Shown here: piece by piece, positions 1 through 7,211 of the stretch
Numbering within the stretch: position 1 is the stretch's first letter
Layout: each line of letters opens with the position of its first letter
DNA from: Desulfobacter latus
GTDB lineage: Bacteria; Desulfobacterota; Desulfobacteria; Desulfobacterales; Desulfobacteraceae
Length of the DNA: 37,134 bases
NCBI RefSeq assembly: GCF_013389365.1
Contig: NZ_JACADJ010000039.1
Span: 1 to 37,134 of the forward strand
Reading direction: 5' to 3'
The notes under the pieces: generated by a model
Databases searched by the model: none
What the model saw: only the letters and a program-made list of their open reading frames with translations
Told to the model about the DNA's origin: nothing
Position numbers and translations under genes: made by a program

Positions 1-93
1 ATGTTGAGATAATCACAATTCATATTTGAGTATAATAAACACGGTATTTTGCTGTGACAAGATAGTTGCGATCAAAATTCTGATGATAAAAAC

Positions 94-127
94 TGTAAAG
101 TACTTTTGAACTTATATGAAGGATGCC
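94..127. repeat. MITE end related to the element at 1010-1111
   Basis: This 34-bp stretch matches the reverse complement of the left terminal repeat of the MITE at 1010-1043 with three mismatches close together in the middle. It includes the TGTAAAGTACTTTTGA block and the terminal GAAGGATGCC. The other end is not seen between 1 and 93, so the rest is either upstream of the window or lost. Confidence 0.6.
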
Positions 128-330
128 AAAAATTCAACAAAGATATTGACCAGATCACAAATGATAAAAAGCTTAAAAAGAATCTTCTAAAAAAACTATT
201 TCCAGATCCACCATGCAATTAAGTATACTGCGCCCAAATTACGTATACAAACATCAAACTTGAATCTATTGAATGCCAATTACTACTTTCCGAGATTTAT
301 CATCGAGTCGAATTCGAATAATTAATTTTT

Positions 331-360
331 CTCACACAAAGACACAAAGCCGCAAAGAAA
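331..360. repeat. dispersed CACAAAGACAC-type repeat, left copy
   Basis: The CACAAAGACACAAAG-like sequence is present in inverted orientation at 4480-4507. The pair brackets almost the whole accessory block. The repeat type resembles dispersed intergenic repeats known in deltaproteobacterial genomes; no function is claimed. Confidence 0.45.
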
Positions 361-397
361 AGACTGGTATAATCGCGCTCATTAAGACACAAAAAAA

Positions 398-1584
398 TTG
401 AAGACCATAGAAAAAATCATACAACTCCAAGAAAGTAAAGTTCTTGAATTTAAGCGAGATATTTCGTCTTTTAAACCCATCCTGAAAACCATTGTTGCCT
501 TTGCAAATACTGCCGGCGGAACTATTGTCATCGGAGTAGATGACGATAAAACGGTAATCGGAATTGAAGATGTCCTTCAGGCTGAAGAAAGTCTTGCCAG
601 TTCAATTTCAGACGGCATAATGCCTGGGATGATGCCGGAAATCGAGATAGTCTCTTTTCAAGGTGTACATCTGCTATTGATCAAGGTTGCTCGCTGGCGA
701 GGCCCTTTTTACCTGAAAAGTCAAGGGCCTGAACAGGGAGTCTATATCAGGCTTGGTTCAACCAACAGGAAAGCCGGAGATGAAATTCTTAAAGAGTTGA
801 AAAGATCTTCATCAGGAATTTATTTTGACCAAATGCCTTGTATAGGGACCAATGAAACAGAATTCATTAAACGCAACACACGACTTTATTCTAAAATAGA
901 ATCATTTCACAGAGAAGATATTCCTTCATACCCAGAAATAGCCGTAAGGGAAGTTTTAATCAACTCTTTGGCCCATACCGACTATTCAATTAAAGGGATG
1001 CGGATTTTCGGCATCCTTCATATGACCTCAAAAGTACTTTACAGTCTTTTGGGGAAAGCCTCTACAAAGGGGAATGATCAAAAAAAGTGTAAAGTACTTT
1101 TGAAGGATGCCGGATTTTCATATCAATATTTTCAGACCGTATGGAAATTCAGAATCCTGGGATGCTGCCTTTTGGAATGACCCTTGATGATTTCAAAGTC
1201 GGTGTAAGTAAAGTGAGAAACAGGGTAATCTGCCGCGTTTCCAGGGAATTAGGATTAATGGAAGAATGGGGAAGCGGGTATAGCAGAATTATAAAGTCAT
1301 GTCGTGATGGTGGCTATCCTGAACAGGAATGGATAGAACAGGGGGTGTCCATGAAGGTTGCATTCAGGCCTCATCCAGAAACCCATGAAGAAGATGTCCC
1401 TGTAAATGTCCCTATAAACAGCAGGCAGCAATGGTTTCTTGATCAGGTAAAAGTCGGTGTCAAAGTAACAGCCACTGATATTGCCGGACACTGGAAGGTT
1501 TCAGAGAAAACGGCTAAAAGAGATATCGCAGATTTAAAGGGGTTCCGAAAAAAGGCGGATATCATATTCTTTAGGGGCTTATAA
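398..1584 (+). pseudogene. AlbA_2/RecG-like ATP-binding protein, copy 1, broken by a MITE and deletions
   Basis: Residues 10-130 form an AlbA_2 (Schlafen-like) domain: ESKVLEFKRD, then FANTAGGTIVIGVDDD, then a GVYIRLGSTNRKAG segment. After IGTNET the sequence jumps to EFIKRNTRLYSKIE, so the middle of the usual protein is missing. The C-terminal half is a GHKL-type ATPase (EIAVREVLINSLAHTDYS) and a winged-helix tail (WKVSEKTAKRDIADLK). The frame breaks in the ATPase domain, where 110 bp (a MITE plus an 8-bp target duplication) is inserted relative to copy 2. The reading frame resumes from 1141. Near 1538 a further deletion of about 20 bp relative to copy 2 throws the last residues out of frame. 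Intact relatives are putative transcriptional regulators or RecG-like ATPases; this copy should be inactive. The start is TTG and the first domain is intact. Confidence 0.85.
1010..1111. mobile_element. 102-bp MITE with 8-bp target site duplication
   Basis: The element is defined by comparing copy 1 (861-1538) with copy 2 (3779-4346), which lacks exactly this sequence. It starts GGCATCCTTC and ends GAAGGATGCC. Inner arms AAAAGTACTTTACA (1030-1043) and its complement (1088-1101) extend the terminal inverted repeat; the left arm has a 10-bp spacer. It is flanked by GGATTTTC at 1002-1009 and 1112-1119, the target duplication. It encodes no protein and would need a transposase in trans. The 8-bp duplication would suit several DDE families. 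Confidence 0.85.
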
Positions 1585-1612
1585 GGGGCCCGTCTCCAGC
1601 GGCCCCCTTTGT
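1583..1612 (+). terminator. possible weak hairpin terminator after copy 1
   Basis: AAGGGGCC (1583-1590) can pair with GGCCCCCTT (1601-1609) over a 10-nt loop, but only three T follow. It lies directly after the copy 1 stop codon. Confidence 0.25.
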
Positions 1613-1803
1613 GATCCTTTACACCTTTTGGAGTCAAAAGAATAAATGAACAAAAAGAAAATTTTTGCCAATACCCTGGTCCAGCCAACACAAAAGTATA
1701 TGATCGAATCGAATAAAGCCGTTTTTGAACGGACCGGAACACATTTTGCGATGTTCCCCGTCTGAGCCACAAATATAATATATCCAAAGGGGGGGGGTAA
1801 ATA
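1613..1803. other. intergenic remnant with an unrecognised 39-codon frame
   Basis: A plus-strand frame of 39 codons begins with ATG at 1646 (MNKKKIFANTLVQ) and stops at 1765. I do not recognise it, and neighbouring sequence suggests it is leftover DNA. A run of nine G at 1789-1797 sits upstream of the RelB stub and may serve as its ribosome binding site. Confidence 0.3.
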
Positions 1804-1902
1804 ATGAGTAAAACATCCACAATCAGGGCTCGAATCGAACCTGATTTAGAAAATTGGGAACCTGATGCTTACACCCGCACACACAAAGCAGTTCGAGCGT
1901 GA
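1804..1902 (+). pseudogene. RelB/DinJ-family antitoxin, N-terminal stub
   Basis: The frame begins MSKTSTIRARIEPDL, the characteristic start of RelB/DinJ antitoxins (an RHH-type N-terminus). After about 15 residues it leaves the family sequence (ENWEPDAYTRTHK) and stops at residue 32, where intact members have roughly 85-95 residues. A G-rich ribosome binding site lies just upstream. It is best read as the 5' end of an antitoxin gene whose remainder and partner toxin were deleted, followed by unrelated DNA. Confidence 0.6.
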
Positions 1903-1931
1903 CACCACGCAAATGAAGAAGCGTGGAATTT

Positions 1932-2261
1932 ATGAATATGAGAAAATGGACGATACAAGATCGCCACGGGCATGCGGTATATATCACAGAAGAACGTTGG
2001 CAGCACATCCTGGAATCACGTCCTGAGTTGGAGCCATTCTTTGATCAGTTCCTCGAAACTGTCAGGACGGGCCATCGCAAGCGAGATGCTCTGATCCCCA
2101 ACGAGTATCGTTATTACAAACACTTCGATGAATTATTGCCGGATAATAACCATTTGGTGGCTATCGTCATTTTTAAAATGGGCCTTGATGCACATGGTGA
2201 CTATGCGCCCAACAATTTCATAGTGACTGGATGGGCAAAATTCATTCAACCTAAAAGGTGA
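1932..2261 (+). CDS. small protein, possible toxin partner of the DUF2283 gene
   Basis: About 109 residues, starting MNMRKWTIQDRHGHAVYIT if the ATG at 1932 is used (GTG at 1923 and ATG at 1938 are alternatives). Recognisable features are an ITEERWQHILESRPEL segment, a VRTGHRKRD basic stretch, an RYYKHF segment and a C-terminal block NNFIVTGWAKFI. This layout resembles small RelE-like or barnase/EndoU-type phage-linked nucleases also seen in cyanobacteria, with histidine and arginine candidates for catalysis. That resemblance comes from memory of the pattern, not a search. The DUF2283 gene starts 4 bp after its stop, so the two are probably co-transcribed. No membrane segment is present. Confidence 0.55.
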   Translation: MNMRKWTIQDRHGHAVYITEERWQHILESRPELEPFFDQFLETVRTGHRKRDALIPNEYRYYKHFDELLPDNNHLVAIVIFKMGLDAHGDYAPNNFIVTGWAKFIQPKR

Positions 2262-2265
2262 AGGT

Positions 2266-2682
2266 ATGAACAATTCATCATTTTTTCAAACACAAAAAAC
2301 CGCAGCAGACGGCACATCCGTTCGTTTGGTCTATGACCGGGAAGCTGATATTCTTGAGTTTTTCTTCGGCGAAAATGAACCAGCGACAGGGGTCGAATTA
2401 ACCGATCACCTTATTTTGAGAATCAATATACAGACTCGTCGGGCCATTAGTCTTTCTGTTCTACACTTTTCTATTTTGACTGAACATACTGAATATGGAC
2501 CGCGCAGTTACGCATTAGATAAACTTGATGATGTGTCAGAGGACCTACGGAAATTGGTCATACAGGTATTGACAACAATGCCGGTAAGTCAATTTTTGAA
2601 GGTAACCCATTTTCAGGCATCACCGACAGAGCAAATACTGGTTACTTATGTGGAATCGCAACCGGATCTGAATGCGGCCTGA
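2266..2682 (+). CDS. DUF2283 family protein, possible antitoxin-like partner
   Basis: 138 residues. The N-terminal part contains VRLVYDREADILEFFFGE, the hallmark of DUF2283 (a YDxEADxLYI-type start), followed by VELTDHLILRINIQTRRAISLSVLHFS, which fits the beta-rich core of that family. The protein is longer than the usual single-domain DUF2283 of about 65-90 residues; the C-terminal 60 residues are unassigned. The ATG has a GGTGAAGGT ribosome binding site overlapping the end of the upstream gene. DUF2283 genes often sit beside small DUF4258-type genes as suspected toxin-antitoxin pairs, so an accessory role is likely. The stand-alone omega RNA begins 4 bp after this stop codon. Confidence 0.7.
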   Translation: MNNSSFFQTQKTAADGTSVRLVYDREADILEFFFGENEPATGVELTDHLILRINIQTRRAISLSVLHFSILTEHTEYGPRSYALDKLDDVSEDLRKLVIQVLTTMPVSQFLKVTHFQASPTEQILVTYVESQPDLNAA

Positions 2683-2685
2683 TAT

Positions 2686-2920
2686 GTCAAACTACCCCTC
2701 CAGAATCAAAGATTCAGAAGGGGCTTGTAAAAGCCCAGGTTGACTAGCCTGAGTCCCATTTGTTGGGACTACGTTCGGCAGGATATAGACACCTTTAGAT
2801 GTATTCGCCGGCCCAAAGCGCTGTCGTGGCACTGTAAAAGCTCTGTGAGAAAGGAGCGGTCAACCACGTTGTAAAGCCTGCTGAACATTGGCGAGGCGAA
2901 TCTTACCCCTCTTCGGAGGG
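2686..2920 (+). ncRNA. IscB-type omega RNA (HEARO), stand-alone copy
   Basis: The layout matches the omega RNA at 25593. An outer stem GTCAA/TTGAC encloses a CCCCT...AGGGG hairpin and a GGGCTTGTAAAAGCCC hairpin. Next come a hairpin AGTCCCATTTGTTGGGACT followed by ACG, then a long variable domain, then the conserved 3' block AACATTGGCGAGGCGAA with CTTACCCC. The same ordered elements define HEARO RNAs, now known as IscB guide RNAs. Only a scrap of IscB follows, so this is a relic or a stand-alone guide RNA. Its guide would come from sequence just upstream of 2686, the 3' end of the DUF2283 gene. Confidence 0.8.
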
Positions 2921-3003
2921 TGTGTATAACCAAAAGGTTTTTTATAAAAGTATATGTCAAATGGCTGATGCCGACAAATCTGGAAACAGCCCGAATTTTG
3001 TGA
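2920..3003 (+). pseudogene. vestigial IscB N-terminus (PLMP domain scrap)
   Basis: Directly after the omega RNA a frame starting GTG reads into KWLMPTNLETARIL before a stop at 3001. The LMPT-then-ARIL pattern matches the PLMP domain that opens IscB proteins (compare LDTNKKPQNPVHPAKARLL at the second locus). No RuvC or HNH sequence follows. The position, exactly where IscB starts in the other copy, supports the call more than the short sequence does. Confidence 0.5.
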
Positions 3004-3074
3004 TCTACTGAAATTGGAGAAAAGTCTGATCGAACATTTGGCCTTGGTCATATTTTAGGCCATACGAATTTCCG

Positions 3075-3145
3075 GTAGGTTGGGTTGAGGAACGAAACCC
3101 AACGCCGATAAGTTGTTAGGTTTCACTTCGTTCAACCCAACCTAC
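3075..3145. repeat. REP-like inverted repeat
   Basis: GTAGGTTGGGTTGA (3075-3088) and its perfect complement (3132-3145) form the outer arms. Inside are a second partial pairing of AACGAAACCCAAC with the TTAGGTTTCACTTCGTT side. This GTAGGTTGGGTT...AACCCAACCTAC palindrome type is a common dispersed repeat in many bacterial genomes. It has no coding content and could act as a structured RNA or a REP-type unit. Confidence 0.6.
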
Positions 3146-3213
3146 GCTGTGGCCGATGTTATGACCAAGCCCGAACATTTCAAACGAGTCGGGAAACTTT
3201 TTTTAAAAAAAGC

Positions 3214-3537
3214 ATGTCTGAAAAGAAAAAACAAACCTTTGATTCTCCCTGGAAGCAGGTTATTGAAACGTTCTTTCCTCAATTCATGTCTTTCTTCGTG
3301 CCTGGATCGGAAAACGATATAGACTGGTCCCGGGAAATCAAATTTCTGGATAAAGAACTCCAGAAAATAACAAAGGCATCTGTTGCCGGGCAAAAGTATG
3401 CAGACAAGCTGATTGAGGTTACATTAAAAAAAACAAACTTCTTGATTACAGGGGACAGTGGTCCTGGCTTCAGAGACAAAATAACCCTTTCGCCATAGTT
3501 GTAATGGCCCACTTGAAAGCTCTTGAGACTCAAAAAT
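3214..3537 (+). pseudogene. Rpn-type PD-(D/E)XK nuclease/transposase family gene, decayed
   Basis: The gene starts MSEKKKQTFDSPWKQVIETF and continues FMSFFVPG, IDWSREIKFLDKELQ and GQKYADKLIEV, the typical N-terminus of the Rpn/YhgA-like cytosolic protein family. After LIEVTLKK the frame diverges and stops at 3498. The family motif NPFAIVVMAHLKALETQK then appears in a different frame (3483-3536). A third frame (3538 onward) carries the usual C-terminal tail KKKNLSDQEIAQLINLDIE. At least two deletions with frame changes have removed the catalytic core, so the gene is dead. Confidence 0.75.
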
Positions 3538-4407
3538 ATGAAAAAGAAAAACCTGTCCGATCAGGAGATTGCCCAGCTGATAAATCTTGATATTGAAATT
3601 GTAAAAAAGATCCTTTCCAACGGTTGCCTGATCCTTTTTGGAAAAGGAGACGTCCGGAATCGTTTTTTCCCCGACGCACGGGTCAGTTGTGCCCGTTTCC
3701 GCGGGAGAGATAAGTCGGAATTTATCGATCGCCTGGATATCGAAGGAAATTATTTTGATGTTATTGACACTGTTCCCAAATTCATTAAACGCAACACACG
3801 ACTTTATTCTAAAATAGAATCATTTCACAGAGAAGATATTCCTTCATACCCCGAAATAGCCGTAAGGGAAGTTTTAATCAACTCTTTGGCCCATACCGAC
3901 TATTCAATTAAAGGGATGCGGATTTTCATATCAATATTTTCAGACCGTATGGAAATTCAGAATCCTGGGATGCTGCCTTTTGGAATGACCCTTGATGATT
4001 TCAAAGCCGGTGTAAGCAAAGTGAGAAACAGGGTAATCTGTTGCGTTTTCAGGGAATTGGGATTAATGGAAGAATGGGGAAGCGGGTATAGCAGAATTAT
4101 AAAATCATGTCGTGATGGTGGCTATCCTGAACCGGAATGGATAGAACAGGGGGTGTCCATGAAGGTTGCATTCAGGCCTCATCCAGAAACCCATGAAGAA
4201 AATGTCCCTGTAAATGTCCCTGTAAACAGCAGGCAGCAATGGTTTCTTGATCAGGTAAAAGTCGGTGTCAAAGTATCAGCAAATGATATTGCCGAACACT
4301 GGAAGGTTTCAGAAAAAACGGCTAAAAGAGATATCGCAGATTTAAAAAGAAAAAGGCTCATTAAGTTTAGAGGTGCCCCAAAAAACGGCTCTTACTTTCT
4401 TAAATGA
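3538..4407 (+). pseudogene. chimeric ORF: Rpn C-terminal tail joined to AlbA/RecG-like ATPase, copy 2
   Basis: The open frame of 289 residues starts with the C-terminal tail of an Rpn-family protein (MKKKNLSDQEIAQLINLD). At about residue 30 it continues into the middle of an AlbA_2-type ATPase (LILFGKGDVRNRFFPDARVSCARFRG, shown here with its DKSEFIDRLDIEG extension). It then has the GHKL ATPase half (EIAVREVLINSLAHTDYS, MLPFGMTLDDF, ELGLMEEWGSGYSRI) and a winged-helix end (DIAEHWKVSEKTAKRDIADL). The AlbA_2 domain is absent. Positions 3779-4346 are almost identical to 861-1538 of copy 1 minus its MITE. The frame is intact and could be translated, but it looks like a deletion fusion rather than a designed gene. 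Confidence 0.7.
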
Positions 4408-4479
4408 AAGACGGAATTACCCGCCTAATCAACGAAACCATTCAATAAAACCCTTTGTGCTTTAGTGGGAGATTAAAAA

Positions 4480-4507
4480 TTCTTTGTGTCTCCGTGTCTT
4501 TGTGCGA
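4480..4507. repeat. dispersed CACAAAGACAC-type repeat, right copy, inverted
   Basis: TTCTTTGTGTCTCCGTGTCT followed by TTGTGCGAG is the inverted counterpart of the sequence at 331-360. It abuts the IS200-type tnpA remnant. Confidence 0.45.
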
Positions 4508-4509
4508 GC

Positions 4510-4794
4510 TTTATCATGACTGTCGGTTCGATGGTTTTTAATGTCAAATATTAAATTTATTTATTAATTATTTCAAATGGTTACTTATAAATATTTGAAA
4601 TAATTATCTATTTGATTTTATCAATAAAATCAAATAGATAACCTTAAATAGACTTGATCTGAATCTGGCATTTGTTTTCAAAATTTACACTAAAGTTAAT
4701 AAGTAATTGAATTTATTTAATAAAAAACTATCGAACCGAGGGTGGTAATGCTTCAATTGAAACAATTAAGAGGTATATTGAACAGCAAGGCTAA
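4510..4794 (+). pseudogene. IS200-type transposase (TnpA) C-terminal remnant, split by a MITE-like element
   Basis: The right part reads GGNASIETIKRYIEQQG and stops at 4792-4794, the usual C-terminal end of the Y1 HUH transposase TnpA of IS200/IS605 elements. The left part, 4510-4524, reads FIMTV, which joins naturally to give FIMTVGGNASIETIKRYIEQQ. Between them lies the 215-bp inverted-repeat element at 4524-4738. The catalytic HUH and tyrosine segments are missing, so no activity remains. A right-end hairpin follows 4 bp after the stop. Confidence 0.65.
4524..4738. mobile_element. 215-bp AT-rich MITE-like element
   Basis: The ends CGGTTCGATGGTTTTT (4524) and its near complement ending ATCGAACCG (4738) form terminal inverted repeats of about 16 bp with one mismatch, with weaker complementarity further in. 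The interior is very AT-rich and has two hairpins: ATTTCAAA/TTTGAAAT, and a perfect 17-bp-arm palindrome TATCTATTTGATTTTAT around a CA loop. There is no coding content. A clean target duplication is not obvious. Both flanks carry tnpA codons, so it inserted into that gene. Confidence 0.6.
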
Positions 4795-4798
4795 AAAG

Positions 4799-4848
4799 CG
4801 GCAATTCATCCCACCGACACCTTCGGTGATCAGTGGGTTTTCTTGCCG
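4799..4848. repeat. right-end hairpin of an IS200/IS605-type element
   Basis: An outer stem CGGCAA/TTGCCG encloses an imperfect inner hairpin around CACCTTCGGTG. The arrangement GCGGCAATTC-(hairpin)-TTTTCTTGCCG closely parallels the hairpin at 26436-26480 that ends the IscB element. Subterminal hairpins of this kind are the sites recognised by TnpA. Confidence 0.7.
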
Positions 4849-4923
4849 AATTCTATAAAATCAGCAACAGTTAATTTGGCAACTGAGAAAGTCCGTATAA
4901 CTTTTTCAGATAATGAAAACATC

Positions 4924-7209
4924 TTAGTTTTCCAGATCAGGCAAAACACTTTTTTTGAATCCGCATGAACGGTTCGGGCATTTGTGGATTTTGCCGTCCC
5001 GCTTTGTCTCTTTTTCCAGTAGATAAGGGCTGCCGCAATCGGGACAGCTTTCATTGACAGGTTTGTCCCAGGTGGCAAACGTGCAATCCGGATATCTGGA
5101 ACACCCGTAGAAAATTTTTCCGCGTTTTGAGTGTTTTTCCACAATTGTACCGTCGCACCCCTCATTCGGGCAGGGGACGCCTGTATCTTTATTTGAGTTC
5201 TCCTGGGCCAAGGATTCCGTGTGTTTGCATTCAGGATATCCGGTACAGGCGATAAACAATCCAAATCTGCCGTCTTTTACCACCATGGGTTTGCCGCATT
5301 TAGGACAGTCCTTGACCGGTTCGCTGTCCTGGATTTTTTCTACAATTTCAATACTGCCTTTTTCATCCCGTGTGTAATTACTGGTAAAGCTGCATTCGGG
5401 ATATCCGGTACAGGCCAGAAAATGCCCATTTTTACCGATTTTGATATTAACGGGTTTGCCGCATAACGGACATTTGATGTCGGTTTCAATGCCTACGCCC
5501 TTGACGGAAACCATATTGTCCTTGGCATTATCCAAGGTGGTTTTGAAATCGGAATAAAACGCTTTTAACAGTTCAACTTCTTTGAGTTTTCCCTGCTCTA
5601 CATCATCAAGATTGGTTTCCATCTGGGCCGTGAAGGAAATATCTAAAAGATTGGGAAAGGCACGCACTAAAAGATCATTGACAATAAAGCCAAGCTCGCT
5701 GGGGGTAAAATACCGTTTAACCAGATCCACATATCCTTTCTCCTGGATCACGGCGATAATGGATGCATAGGTAGATGGCCTCCCGATCCCGTTTTTTTCA
5801 AGCTCCTTGACAAGGGATGCTTCAGAGAATCTGGGCGGGGGCTTGGTGAAATGCTGATCTGGATTTATTTTATGGGTTGTTAACGCTTCCTTGGGTGTCA
5901 CCGCAGGCAGGGTCTGGATTCCTTTTTCGATGTTTTTTTCATGGGTTGCATACAACCGCATGAATCCGTCAAACCGGACCGTAGATCCTGAAACGGAAAA
6001 CAGGTATTTCTCTGTTGCCTCAATCAGGATGGATTTCTGGTCGATCAGGGCCTGGGCCATTTGGGAGGCCACAAACCGTTTCCATATCAGATCGTAGAGT
6101 TTGAACTGGTCCGGCGACAAAAAGGATTTGAGCTTTTCCGGGGTATTGTGTACCGAGGTCGGGCGGATGGCTTCATGGGCATCCTGGGCTTTGTTCTTAT
6201 TTTTAAAAAATCTGGGGGCATCCAGGGCATACGCATCGCCAAAGGACTGCCGGATCAGGTCTAAAGCCTCCTGGGCCGCTTCCGGAGCAATACGCGTGGA
6301 ATCCGTACGCATGTATGTGATCAGACCTTCGGGACCACCGCTGCCGATCTCAACGCCTTCATACAGCTGCTGGGCCACAACCATGGTTTTTTTGGCAGAG
6401 AATCGCAGCCGGTTAATGGCATCCTGCTGGAGTTTACTGGTGATAAACGGTGGTAACGGATTACGCTTGATGGTCTTGTTTTTGATTTCCTGTACAATGA
6501 ACTGAGCCTGTTCAAGGTCTGCCACAATGGCATGGGCCTGTTCCCCATTGGTAATCTTGGCTTTTTTCGCGGATATTTTGGTCAACGCCGCATTGAAGAC
6601 AGGTGGGTTTCCGGCCTCAAGATCCGCAGTAATGGTCCAGTATTCTTCCGGTTTAAATGCCCGGATTTCCCGTTCTCTGTCACAGATGATTTTAACGGCC
6701 ACGGATTGAACCCGGCCGGCACTGAGTCCCCTTTGGACCTTTTGCCATAAAAGCGGTGATATCTGGTAACCCACAAGCCGGTCCAGTTTTCTTCTGGCCT
6801 GCTGGGCGTCATACTTGTCCACATCCGGTTGTGTTGGATGGGAAAGGGCCTCGGCAATCCCTTTTTTTGTTAATTCATGGATAAGCACCCGGTGGAATTT
6901 GCGACCCTTTTTTTTCAGAATTTCCATGATATGAAAGGCAATGGCCTCCCCCTCACGATCCGGATCAGGGGCCAGAAATATTTCATCCGTGTCTCCGGCG
7001 GTTTTTTTCAGATTGGATATAACCTTGGACTTATCTTTTATATTAACATATTTGGCCTTAAAATTGTCGTCCACATCAATTCCCAGAGTTTTCACCGGAA
7101 GATCACGGATGTGGCCGGCACTGGCTGCCACATTATAGTCCTTTCCAATATACTTTTTCAGGGTTTTAATTTTGGTTGGCGATTCGACAATGATAAGCGG
7201 TTTTGCCAA
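4924..7209 (-). CDS. topA: DNA topoisomerase I
   Basis: 761 residues. This type IA topoisomerase relaxes negative supercoils in the cytoplasm. The N-terminal TOPRIM domain has E8 in the IVESPTK motif and the acidic motif PDPDREGEAIA at 80-90. The catalytic tyrosine is Y299 in GLITYMRTDSTR. The C-terminal 180 residues carry four Cys4 zinc fingers, starting CPLCGKP, CPKCGKP, CPNEGC and CPDCGSP. The start is TTG at 7209, chosen because a GGAGGA ribosome binding site sits six bases upstream, inside the last codons of dprA. The dprA stop is 2 bp away, so translation is probably coupled. Size and domains are normal. Confidence 0.97.
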   Translation of the reverse strand: MAKPLIIVESPTKIKTLKKYIGKDYNVAASAGHIRDLPVKTLGIDVDDNFKAKYVNIKDKSKVISNLKKTAGDTDEIFLAPDPDREGEAIAFHIMEILKKKGRKFHRVLIHELTKKGIAEALSHPTQPDVDKYDAQQARRKLDRLVGYQISPLLWQKVQRGLSAGRVQSVAVKIICDREREIRAFKPEEYWTITADLEAGNPPVFNAALTKISAKKAKITNGEQAHAIVADLEQAQFIVQEIKNKTIKRNPLPPFITSKLQQDAINRLRFSAKKTMVVAQQLYEGVEIGSGGPEGLITYMRTDSTRIAPEAAQEALDLIRQSFGDAYALDAPRFFKNKNKAQDAHEAIRPTSVHNTPEKLKSFLSPDQFKLYDLIWKRFVASQMAQALIDQKSILIEATEKYLFSVSGSTVRFDGFMRLYATHEKNIEKGIQTLPAVTPKEALTTHKINPDQHFTKPPPRFSEASLVKELEKNGIGRPSTYASIIAVIQEKGYVDLVKRYFTPSELGFIVNDLLVRAFPNLLDISFTAQMETNLDDVEQGKLKEVELLKAFYSDFKTTLDNAKDNMVSVKGVGIETDIKCPLCGKPVNIKIGKNGHFLACTGYPECSFTSNYTRDEKGSIEIVEKIQDSEPVKDCPKCGKPMVVKDGRFGLFIACTGYPECKHTESLAQENSNKDTGVPCPNEGCDGTIVEKHSKRGKIFYGCSRYPDCTFATWDKPVNESCPDCGSPYLLEKETKRDGKIHKCPNRSCGFKKSVLPDLEN

Positions 7210-7211
7210 TG

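Larger units (their letters stand above)
1..397. other. AT-rich stretch with no complete gene
   Basis: No complete gene is visible. A short plus-strand frame from about 58 to 222 ends in a lysine-rich tail (KKLFPDPPCN) and could be the end of a lost gene, but I do not recognise it. Inside it, 94-127 matches one end of the MITE found at 1010-1111. Positions 331-360 carry a dispersed CACAAAGACAC-type repeat. The following gene has a TTG start at 398 with no clear ribosome binding site. Confidence 0.5.

Noticed and set aside
3113-3322. 69-residue ORF starting MLGFTSFNPTYA
   Set aside because: It is read from the REP-like inverted repeat and runs out of frame through the Rpn remnant.
4830-5264. 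144-residue minus ORF overlapping topA
   Set aside because: It is an out-of-frame shadow of the topA zinc-finger region.
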